Shown here: positions 1 through 5,726 of the stretch, one piece after another
Layout of the letters: each line of letters starts with the position of its first letter
Numbering within the stretch: position 1 is the first letter of the stretch
The notes under the pieces: model-generated
What the model was told of the DNA's origin: nothing
The model's database searches: none
Seen by the model: only the letters and a program-made list of their open reading frames with translations
Translations under genes and position numbers: made by a program
From: Stagnihabitans sp038323315
GTDB lineage: Bacteria > Pseudomonadota > Alphaproteobacteria > Rhodobacterales > Rhodobacteraceae
DNA length: 16,498 nucleotides
NCBI GenBank assembly: GCA_038323315.1
Contig: JBBQGU010000046.1
Coordinates: 1 to 16,498 of the forward strand
Direction of reading: 5' to 3'

Positions 1-257
1 ACATAAATATCATCCGGACCCGACAGATAGTTGGCCGAAGGACTGCGCAAGAACCCGAACCCGTCCTGCAACACCTCCAGCACACCGTCGCCACCAATCT
101 CCCACCCCTCCTCGGCATGTTCCTTCAACAACGAGAACATCATCTCGCCCTTCCGCATGCTCGGCGCGTTCTCAATCTCCCATTCCTCGGCCATCGCCAG
201 CAACTCCGCCGGCGTTTTGGCTTTCAGATCAGCCAGATTCAAATGCTCAAGGGTCAT
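1..257 (-). CDS. rho: Transcription termination factor Rho, N-terminal part (cut by window edge)
   Basis: The minus-strand frame starts at the ATG at 255-257 and stays open to base 1, giving about 85 residues. It opens MTLEHLNLADLKAKTPAELL, the typical Rho N-terminal helical fold, and ends in an LSGPDDIYV stretch that leads into the cold-shock-like RNA-binding domain. The ATPase domain lies outside the window. Rho is a hexameric RNA helicase that ends transcription at unstructured C-rich RNA. An AAGGA ribosome binding site lies just upstream of the start. The gene follows hemJ on the same strand with a 122-base gap that appears to carry its own promoter. The identification is secure; only the C-terminal part is unseen. 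Confidence 0.93.
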   Translation of the reverse strand, partial: MTLEHLNLADLKAKTPAELLAMAEEWEIENAPSMRKGEMMFSLLKEHAEEGWEIGGDGVLEVLQDGFGFLRSPSANYLSGPDDIY

Positions 258-329
258 ACTCGGTCCTTCATCAGCACCGGCACAGCGGCGCATCCTCAAC
301 GATGTTCATGAAAAGCGGGATGGTCGGAC

Positions 330-347
330 GACCGCGCTGCTGCGGTC
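330..347 (-). other. Stem-loop in the rho leader
   Basis: GACCGC and GCGGTC form a 6-bp inverted repeat around a 6-base loop. It lies after hemJ and at the start of the presumed rho leader. No T run follows on the minus strand, so it is not a standard intrinsic terminator. It may be a leader structure or chance in GC-rich DNA. Confidence 0.25.
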
Positions 348-374
348 CCTATAACCTAAACCTCAAACTGTCAA
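348..374 (-). promoter_or_regulatory. Candidate sigma70-type promoter for rho
   Basis: On the minus strand a perfect TTGACA (369-374 on the top strand) is followed after 15 bases by TATAGG (348-353). The spacer is short, since 16-18 is usual, but the -35 is exact. Transcription would start near 340 and leave a leader of roughly 80 bases before the rho ATG. The site begins only 5 bases beyond the hemJ stop, so rho may be transcribed both from here and by readthrough from hemJ. Confidence 0.4.
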
Positions 375-379
375 CCAAA

Positions 380-829
380 TCAGAACTTCACGATCACGGC
401 GGCCACGATCAGCACCAGCAAGACCGTCGGCACCTCATTCATCATCCGGTACTGCCGCCCGGTCACAGTGTTGCCACCCGCCACAAACCCCTTCCGCCGT
501 GCCCCCAACCAGCCCTGAAACCCCGTCATCGCCACAACCGACGCGGCCTTGACCCAAGGCCACGCCTGCCCCCAATCCACCACCCCCGGCGTCATCACCA
601 AACCCAACCCAAACACCCAGGTCGCTATCATCGCAGGCCCCATGATCCCCTTCAACAGCCGCCGTTCCATCACCTGAAACATCGCATCCGTCTTCGACCC
701 GGCCTCCACCTGCTCGACATGATAGACATACAGCCGCGGCAGATAGAACAACCCCGCCATCCAGGCCACAACCGATACCACATGCGCCGTCTTCACCCAC
801 AAATACCAATCCGCCAGAAAGTCCATCAT
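380..829 (-). CDS. hemJ: Protoporphyrinogen IX oxidase HemJ, small membrane protein
   Basis: The product has 149 residues, the usual HemJ length, and is an integral membrane protein. In the family it oxidises protoporphyrinogen IX to protoporphyrin IX, the step before ferrochelatase in haem synthesis. Four hydrophobic segments are visible at about residues 12-30, 65-83, 90-108 and 128-147. The first holds VKTAHVVSVVAWMAGLFYLP, with His16 matching the conserved haem-ligand histidine, and the C-terminal NEVP motif starts the last helix. Two ATGs are adjacent (827-829 and 824-826), with an AGGGGG ribosome binding site 4 or 7 bases upstream; the outer one is given. The gene is followed by rho on the same strand. 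Its coding strand is G-rich at third positions, unlike maf to dnaQ. Confidence 0.9.
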   Translation of the reverse strand: MMDFLADWYLWVKTAHVVSVVAWMAGLFYLPRLYVYHVEQVEAGSKTDAMFQVMERRLLKGIMGPAMIATWVFGLGLVMTPGVVDWGQAWPWVKAASVVAMTGFQGWLGARRKGFVAGGNTVTGRQYRMMNEVPTVLLVLIVAAVIVKF

Positions 830-1187
830 GCCGCCCCCCTATCTTCTTATTAAAGATTATATAGAAATAGGATGATGATGAAGTAGGGGCTATGGATAAA
901 TGAATAGCCCGACTTGCACCCCAACTTTTCCACAGCAACGTGTCTGTGGACCATTCCCGGACAACCATATAACCCCTTGCTTTCGAACATCTATACTCCA
1001 ACTCTCCTCATCCCCAGCCTGTGCAAATCCCCGCAATCCCTAGGTCGCCCGATCCCTTCTCCCCCTGTGCATGTCCACCCCCGACAAAAGACATTCCCGC
1101 TACCAGAACAGCCTCTCCGTCCTGATCCTGCCTATTCCGGCCAAACCCCCCACGAGAACAAATCAAGCTTCTCCACAGGTTGACCCC
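830..1187. other. oriC: Candidate chromosomal replication origin (oriC) in a 358-base divergent gap
   Basis: This is the largest gene-free stretch in the window and lies between divergent hemJ and maf. It contains three 8-of-9 matches to the DnaA box TTATCCACA: TTATCCATA on the minus strand at 891-899, TTTTCCACA at 926-934 and TTCTCCACA at 1169-1177. Weaker 7-of-9 matches lie on the minus strand at 945-953, 1020-1028 and 1066-1074. An AT-rich stretch at about 838-908, with a short GAT direct repeat at 871-879, flanks the first box and could be the unwinding element. In Caulobacter, as I recall it, the origin lies beside hemE and near maf-aroE-coaE-dnaQ, so the context fits. Against it, no box is a perfect match and top-strand GC skew does not change sign here. 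Confidence 0.5.
856..861 (-). promoter_or_regulatory. Candidate -10 element for hemJ
   Basis: The minus strand reads TATAAT exactly, in an AT-rich patch 27 bases upstream of the hemJ start. No convincing -35 lies 16-18 bases further upstream; the best hexamer is ACTTCA. The element sits inside the AT-rich part of the candidate replication origin, so its resemblance to a promoter could follow from base composition. Confidence 0.35.
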
Positions 1188-1790
1188 ATGCCCGAAACGC
1201 CCCTCATCCTTGCCTCAGCCTCGCAAATCCGCCTCACCCTGCTCCAGAACGCCGGCATCACCGTCACAGCCCATCCCGCCCGCATCGACGAAGACGCCAT
1301 TCGCCGCGCGCTTCAGGCCGAGCATGCCAAACCGCGCGACATCGCCGACACCTTGGCCGAGCTGAAGGCCCGCAAACTCGCCCAACGCCACCCCCAGGCC
1401 CTCGTCCTCGGCTGCGATCAGGTCCTCGCCCTGAACGATCACGTCTTCGCCAAACCCGGCAGTCTCGACGAGGCTCGCTTGCAACTTGCCCAGCTTCGCA
1501 ACCAAACCCATCACCTGCACTCCGCCCTGGTCCTGTATCACAACGCTCAGCCGATCTGGCGTCAGATCGATACCGCCAAACTGACCATGCGCGACGTCTC
1601 CGACGCCTATCTCGACGCCTACCTGTCCCGCCAGTGGCCCACCGTCGCCACCTCGATCGGCGCTTATCAACTGGAATCTGAAGGTATCCGCCTGTTCAGC
1701 AGCATCGAAGGCGACTACTTTACCATTCTCGGCCTGCCGCTCCTGCCGCTGCTCGCATACCTAAACCTCAGGGGGTTTATCGCATCATGA
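1188..1790 (+). CDS. maf: Maf-family nucleotide pyrophosphatase
   Basis: The product has 200 residues, the usual Maf length. Maf proteins are cytoplasmic house-cleaning enzymes that hydrolyse non-canonical or methylated nucleoside triphosphates to the monophosphate and pyrophosphate. The N-terminal loop reads ILASASQIR (residues 7-15), where many family members have SxSPRR; the LGCDQVL motif at 74-80 holds the catalytic Asp77, and YQLESEGIRLF (160-170) is the conserved late motif. The first half looks more like the YceF branch than YhdE, but I cannot settle the substrate. The ATG at 1188 is preferred over upstream in-frame starts because homology begins there and an AGG lies about 8 bases upstream. 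The gene overlaps aroE by four bases, so translation is probably coupled. Confidence 0.9.
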   Translation: MPETPLILASASQIRLTLLQNAGITVTAHPARIDEDAIRRALQAEHAKPRDIADTLAELKARKLAQRHPQALVLGCDQVLALNDHVFAKPGSLDEARLQLAQLRNQTHHLHSALVLYHNAQPIWRQIDTAKLTMRDVSDAYLDAYLSRQWPTVATSIGAYQLESEGIRLFSSIEGDYFTILGLPLLPLLAYLNLRGFIAS

Positions 1791-2626
1791 CCGATCTGAC
1801 GCGCATCCCCCTGGCCGGGGTCATCGGCCACCCCATCGCCCACAGCCGATCGCCCATGCTGCACAACTTCTGGCTGAAACGCTACGGCATCAAGGGCCAC
1901 TATATCCCGATGGACATCGACCAGTCCGACCTGAACCAAGCGCTGGAAATGCTGCCCAAATACGGCTTTGTCGGCCTCAATGTGACGATCCCGCACAAGG
2001 AAACCGTCCTGGCCCTCGCCGACATCGTCACCGACCGCGCGTCCCTGATCGGTGCCGCCAACACCCTGATCTTCCGCAAGGATGGCAAGATTCACGCCGA
2101 CAACACCGATGGTGCAGGTTTCACCGCCAACCTGCGCCAACACGCCCCGCAATGGAACCCCGCCGCCGGTCCCGCCGCAATCTTTGGCGCCGGTGGTGCC
2201 GCCCGCGCCGTCATCGCCGCCCTGATCGAACTTGGCACGCCCGAGATTCGCATCGCCAACCGCACCCGTCCCCGCGCCGAGGCGTTGCGCCAGGATTTCG
2301 GCGCAAGGCTCCACGTCTACGACTGGCTCCACGCCGGCCACATGCTCGACGGGGCAAGACTGGTCATCAACTCCACGTCCCTCGGCATGACAGGTAAACC
2401 CGATCTCCGCCTGCCACTGGACGACCTGCAACCCGGTACGATCGTCACCGACCTCGTCTACACCCCCCTGATGACCCAGTTCCTGATCGAGGCACAGCAT
2501 CGCGGGGCTTATATCGTCGACGGATTGGGGATGCTCCTGCATCAGGCCGCCCCCGGCTTCGAACGCTGGTTCAACCATCGCCCCGTGGTGGACGACGCCA
2601 CCCGCGCGGCAGTTCTTGGCTTATGA
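1787..2626 (+). CDS. aroE: Shikimate dehydrogenase (NADP+)
   Basis: The product has 279 residues and reduces 3-dehydroshikimate to shikimate in aromatic amino acid synthesis. The substrate-binding SRSP is at residues 20-23 and NVTIPHK at 65-71, with catalytic Lys71. The ADNTDG motif (104-109) contains catalytic Asp108. The Rossmann loop GAGGAAR lies at 134-140, the NADP-discriminating NRTRPR at 158-163 and NSTSLGM at 195-201. The C-terminal VDGLGMLLHQA helix (244-254) is also typical. All expected active-site residues are present, so the enzyme should be functional. The ATG overlaps the maf stop as ATGA. The next gene, coaE, starts 13 bases after the aroE stop. Confidence 0.97.
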   Translation: MTDLTRIPLAGVIGHPIAHSRSPMLHNFWLKRYGIKGHYIPMDIDQSDLNQALEMLPKYGFVGLNVTIPHKETVLALADIVTDRASLIGAANTLIFRKDGKIHADNTDGAGFTANLRQHAPQWNPAAGPAAIFGAGGAARAVIAALIELGTPEIRIANRTRPRAEALRQDFGARLHVYDWLHAGHMLDGARLVINSTSLGMTGKPDLRLPLDDLQPGTIVTDLVYTPLMTQFLIEAQHRGAYIVDGLGMLLHQAAPGFERWFNHRPVVDDATRAAVLGL

Positions 2627-2639
2627 TGGGGTTCGGCCT

Positions 2640-3227
2640 ATGACATTCCTCCTCGGCCTTACCGGCTCCATCGGCATGGGCAAATCCACCACCGCCTCGA
2701 TGTTCGCCGCCCACGGCCTGCCGGTATGGAGCGCTGACACCGCCGTCCACCACCTCTACGACACGGGCGGAGCCGCCGTCGCCCCCCTCGCCGCCCTGTT
2801 CCCCAGCGCGCTGGAGGACGGCACGATTTCCCGCGAGAAACTGCGCTCGATCATCGCCCACGACCCCGCGGCGCTGGCCCGTCTCGAAGCCGTGGTTCAC
2901 CCCTTGGTCGGTGCAGACCGCGCCGAGTTCATCGCCACCACCCAAGCCGACATCCAGATTCTCGATATCCCGCTGTTGTTTGAAAACGGCACCGATGTTG
3001 ACTTCGACGCCACCCTCCTCGTCACCGCCCCCGCAGCCCTTCAGCGCCATCGTGTCCTCGAACGCACCGGCATGACCGAGGCGCATCTGGCAACCATCCT
3101 CGCCCGCCAAATGCCCGACGCCCAAAAGCGCGCCCGTGCCACGCACATCGTCGAAACCCTCGACCTGCCCAGCACCGCCGCTTATGTCAAAGCCCTGATC
3201 GCCCATATCCGAGACCGCAATGCGTGA
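2640..3227 (+). CDS. coaE: Dephospho-CoA kinase
   Basis: The product has 195 residues and catalyses the last step of coenzyme A synthesis, ATP-dependent phosphorylation of the ribose 3'-hydroxyl of dephospho-CoA. The P-loop GSIGMGKST (residues 9-17) follows the usual start LLGLTG, Asp33 in SAD is the conserved substrate-site aspartate, and the lid and DIPLLFENG motif are intact. The ATG at 2640 is chosen because the P-loop is normally within 10-15 residues of the N-terminus and a GGGG lies about 9 bases upstream. A TTG at 2616, inside aroE, would add eight residues but is less likely. The end overlaps dnaQ by eight bases. Confidence 0.95.
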   Translation: MTFLLGLTGSIGMGKSTTASMFAAHGLPVWSADTAVHHLYDTGGAAVAPLAALFPSALEDGTISREKLRSIIAHDPAALARLEAVVHPLVGADRAEFIATTQADIQILDIPLLFENGTDVDFDATLLVTAPAALQRHRVLERTGMTEAHLATILARQMPDAQKRARATHIVETLDLPSTAAYVKALIAHIRDRNA

Positions 3228-3900
3228 AATCGCCCTCGACACCGAAACCACCGGCCTTGACCCCAGCACCGGCGACCGCGTGGTCGAAATCGGCGCGGTC
3301 GAACTCTACAACCACATGCCCACCGGCAAAACCTTTCACCACTACCTGAACCCCGACCGCCTGATGCCCAAAGACGCGTTCGAGGTTCACGGCCTGTCCG
3401 ACGATTTCCTGCGCGATAAACCCCGCTTTCGCGACGTGGCCCGCGCCTTCCTCGCCTTCATCGGCGATGCGACGCTCGTCATCCACAACGCACCTTTCGA
3501 CATGAAATTCCTGAACCACGAACTCAGCGCCGCCGGCCATCCGACCTTGCCCATGACCCGCGCCTTTGACACGGTGATGCTCGCGCGCCAGAAATACCCC
3601 GGCTCCCCCGCAAGCCTCGACGCGCTCTGCCGCCGCTTTAATGTCGACAATTCCAAACGCGAAAAGCACGGCGCCCTTCTGGACAGCGAAATCCTGGCCG
3701 AAGTTTACCTCGAACTGATCGGCGGCCGCCAACCCGATCTTGTACTGAACGCTGTCACAGCCAGATCCGGCGGCATCGACACAATCTGGCGCCCCCGCCC
3801 AAGGCCCACACCCCTCGCATCACGCCTGACCATCGCGGAATCCGCAGCCCATGACGCCTTTATCATCAACCTCGGGCCCAATGCCATCTGGCAAAAGTAG
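3220..3900 (+). CDS. dnaQ: DNA polymerase III epsilon subunit, 3'-5' proofreading exonuclease
   Basis: The product has 226 residues. It carries the full DEDDh exonuclease set: Asp7 and Glu9 in DTETTG, Asp94 in HNAPFD, His150 and Asp155 in HGALLDSE. Epsilon removes misincorporated bases within the replicative polymerase core. The catalytic domain takes up about residues 1-170. The tail of about 55 residues, rich in Pro and Arg at first, is the usual linker and polymerase alpha-binding end. The ATG lies inside the coaE 3' end (ATGCGTGA), so the genes are probably translated together. It is the last gene of the maf-aroE-coaE-dnaQ run and converges on secB with only 23 bases between stops, where I see no strong terminator. 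Confidence 0.96.
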   Translation: MREIALDTETTGLDPSTGDRVVEIGAVELYNHMPTGKTFHHYLNPDRLMPKDAFEVHGLSDDFLRDKPRFRDVARAFLAFIGDATLVIHNAPFDMKFLNHELSAAGHPTLPMTRAFDTVMLARQKYPGSPASLDALCRRFNVDNSKREKHGALLDSEILAEVYLELIGGRQPDLVLNAVTARSGGIDTIWRPRPRPTPLASRLTIAESAAHDAFIINLGPNAIWQK

Positions 3901-3923
3901 AGCGGGATTTTACCCCACCCCCC

Positions 3924-4421
3924 TTAATTCGCCACCGCTGCCGGCGCAGCCACCGCCGCCGCCCGACGCGCCATTTCCTGACGATACAGCGCCATGAAAT
4001 CCACATTGTCGATGTTCAGTGGCGGAAATCCCCCGTCATGCGTCACATCCGAAATGATCCGCCGGATGAACGGAAACAGCATCCGCGGGCACTCGATCAG
4101 CAAAAACGGATGCAACTGATCCTCCGGCACGCCTTCGACCAGGAACACCCAGCCATATTCCAGTTCCATCAGGAACAACGTTTCATCCGTCGCCTTGTTT
4201 TTAGAGGTGATCTTGAACTTGGCGATGACATCATATTGATTCTCGATCGCCCGCTTGCGCGCGTCCAGATTGACACCGACCTGAATGTCCGGCTGCATCT
4301 GACCGCCTTGCAGACCCTTCTGCGCCACCAGATTCTCAAAGCTCATATCGCGCACGAATTGCGCCAGAACCTGCATCCTGACCACCGGAGCCGCCGCCCC
4401 GTTTGTGCTTTCATCGGCCAT
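3924..4421 (-). CDS. secB: Protein-export chaperone SecB
   Basis: The product has 165 residues and is a cytoplasmic export chaperone, normally a tetramer, that holds preproteins unfolded and delivers them to SecA. The core runs from VRMQVLAQFVRDMSFEN (about residues 14-30) through PDIQVGVNLDA (44-54) to the SecB signature ECPRMLFPFIRRIISDVT (110-127), followed by PPLNIDNVDFMALY (133-146). The tail is Ala-rich, as in alphaproteobacterial SecB. The start ATG at 4419-4421 has a GGGAGAG ribosome binding site. The reading frame stays open upstream into the fxsA repeat, but that extension is low-complexity and is not part of the protein. Spacing to fxsA is 43 bases, so the two are probably cotranscribed from upstream of fxsA. 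Confidence 0.95.
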   Translation of the reverse strand: MADESTNGAAAPVVRMQVLAQFVRDMSFENLVAQKGLQGGQMQPDIQVGVNLDARKRAIENQYDVIAKFKITSKNKATDETLFLMELEYGWVFLVEGVPEDQLHPFLLIECPRMLFPFIRRIISDVTHDGGFPPLNIDNVDFMALYRQEMARRAAAVAAPAAVAN

Positions 4422-4464
4422 CACTCTCTCCCTTGCAAAAGTTTGGCCGCTTCCTACCACCCGC

Positions 4465-4980
4465 TCAAGGTCTGGTCCATCCCGATCCAGAAGAGTGGCC
4501 CGATCCAGAAGACTGGCCCGATCCAGAAGACTGGCCCGCTCCAGAAGACTGGCCCGAAGGCAGGCGCGGCGCCTCCACCTCAACCGCAACCGCGTCCAGC
4601 ACGTCATCCTCAGCGTCAGGCATAACCCTGGCCGCGACCCAACCCACCAACCGACGCCGGACCCCCGGCACCAACAGCACCAGCCCGAACAGATCCGTCA
4701 ACAACCCCGGCAGCACCAGCAACACCCCGCCCAGCACCAGAAGCCCCGACGCGCCCAGCGCCTCCGGCCGCAGCATCACCACCCCGGCCCGCATCTGCCC
4801 GATCGCCGCCATCCCTTGCCGCCGCAACAGCACAACTCCCAATGCGCCTGTGCTCAGCACCAGCGCCAACACTCCAAGCACCCCAATCTGCGCTCCCACC
4901 ACGACAAATGCCGCAATTTCCGCCATTCCCCACAGCGCCAAGCCGATCAAAACCCGCATCCCCGCCACCTCACGCGTCAT
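4465..4980 (-). CDS. fxsA: FxsA-family membrane protein with Ser/Gly repeat tail
   Basis: The product has 171 residues. The membrane part shows hydrophobic segments at about residues 9-27, 30-48 and 76-107 and the FxsA signature PGLLTDLFGLVLLVPGVRR (91-109). The E. coli protein suppresses phage T7 exclusion by the F plasmid; its normal role is unclear. After residue 140 the protein ends in a hydrophilic Ser/Gly tail made of six-residue repeats (SSGSGQ), coded by 18-bp tandem repeats. Two starts are plausible. The one given (4980) has GAGGG four bases upstream, while the ATG at 4957-4959 (Met8) has GAGG seven bases upstream and fits the family N-terminus better. It precedes secB on the same strand. 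Confidence 0.85.
   Translation of the reverse strand: MTREVAGMRVLIGLALWGMAEIAAFVVVGAQIGVLGVLALVLSTGALGVVLLRRQGMAAIGQMRAGVVMLRPEALGASGLLVLGGVLLVLPGLLTDLFGLVLLVPGVRRRLVGWVAARVMPDAEDDVLDAVAVEVEAPRLPSGQSSGAGQSSGSGQSSGSGHSSGSGWTRP
4481..4557 (-). repeat. 18-bp tandem repeat (about 4.3 units) in the fxsA 3' end
   Basis: Four consecutive 18-base units occupy 4481-4498, 4499-4516, 4517-4534 and 4535-4552, followed by a partial fifth unit. The second and third are identical, and the first and fourth each differ from them by one base. The unit length is a multiple of three, so copy-number changes keep the frame and alter only the length of the Ser/Gly tail of FxsA. The near-identity suggests recent slippage or expansion. 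Confidence 0.9.
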
Positions 4981-5075
4981 TTTGCCCTCACAGGTGGACT
5001 AAAGGCCCCCCAACCATTACATAAGATCAAACGATGTTCCAACCAAGGGCTCCACGCCCGTGCCCCGAGGCCCGC
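4981..5075. promoter_or_regulatory. Divergent intergenic region between fxsA and the Tim44-domain gene
   Basis: This 95-base gap separates divergent genes and must hold promoters for both. An AT-richer patch at about 5018-5035 gives a weak minus-strand pair (TTGGTT and TATGTA, 17 bases apart) and a weak plus-strand TAAGAT. Neither is close enough to consensus to assign firmly. Confidence 0.25.
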
Positions 5076-5726
5076 ATGAACTCTTCCGTGATCCAGATCC
5101 TTGTCCTAGCCGGGATCGCCGTATTCCTGATCATCAAACTCCGTTCCGTTCTCGGCACGCGTGAGGGGTTTGAGCCGACCCCCGCCCCAATGGATGACGC
5201 CAAACCCCGACCGAAGTTCGAGGTGGTCGAAGGCGGCCCGGACCGCGATATCACCGACAACATCACCGACCCAGCCTCGACTGCCGCCCTGACTGCGATG
5301 AAACACGCCGACCCCAGCTTCAACGTCACCGATTTCCTCAAAGGCGCGCGTTCCGCGTACGAGATGATCCTGATGGCGTTTGACAAGGGCGATATCGACC
5401 GCATCCGCCCCTTCCTCGGCCCCGACATCGTCGGCACCTTCGCCGATGCGATCACGGACCGCACGACCCAGGGCCTGACCATCAACTCGACCTTCGGCGG
5501 TATTCGCGACATGACCCTGACCGAGGCCACGTACAATCCGACCACAAAACTGGCTGGAATCGACGTCCGCTTTAACGCCGAACTCTCGCGGGTGGTCAAG
5601 GACGCCAACGGCACCGTGGTCGAGGGCAGCTCCAACACCATCATCCGTCAACGCGACACCTGGACCTTCGCGCGCACCATGGGCACCGCCGACCCGAACT
5701 GGCACCTCGCCGCCACGGGCGACTGA
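5076..5726 (+). CDS. Tim44/TimA-family inner-membrane protein
   Basis: The product has 216 residues. A single N-terminal membrane segment (about residues 7-25) anchors it, followed by an acidic, Pro-rich linker and a Tim44-like domain from about residue 80 to 213 ending in DTWTFAR and NWHL. This is the bacterial Tim44 relative (TimA in Caulobacter), related to the mitochondrial import motor subunit; the bacterial role is not firmly known. The ATG at 5076 (MNSSVIQILVLAG) is preferred over one at 5034 because the usual family N-terminus starts there and a GAGG lies upstream. The stop TGA is directly followed by the GTG start of mltA, so the two are coupled. Confidence 0.88.
   Translation: MNSSVIQILVLAGIAVFLIIKLRSVLGTREGFEPTPAPMDDAKPRPKFEVVEGGPDRDITDNITDPASTAALTAMKHADPSFNVTDFLKGARSAYEMILMAFDKGDIDRIRPFLGPDIVGTFADAITDRTTQGLTINSTFGGIRDMTLTEATYNPTTKLAGIDVRFNAELSRVVKDANGTVVEGSSNTIIRQRDTWTFARTMGTADPNWHLAATGD

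Noticed and set aside
914..1183. A Pro-rich plus-strand open frame of 89 codons in the hemJ-maf gap
   Set aside because: It is low-complexity, has no good ribosome binding site and overlaps the DnaA-box-like sites; the gap is better read as non-coding.
1715..2578. A 287-codon open frame antisense to aroE
   Set aside because: aroE on the plus strand has all catalytic motifs; the antisense product is Gly/Asp/Val-rich with no recognisable domain.
4422..4607. N-terminal extension of secB with Leu/Asp/Arg repeats
   Set aside because: The extension is the fxsA tandem repeat read in another frame; SecB begins at 4421 with a good ribosome binding site and a family-like N-terminus.
4403..5079. Long Arg/Pro/Gln-rich plus-strand frames opposite fxsA
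   Set aside because: They mirror the tandem repeat and GC-rich wobble positions of fxsA, whose membrane signature is clear on the minus strand.
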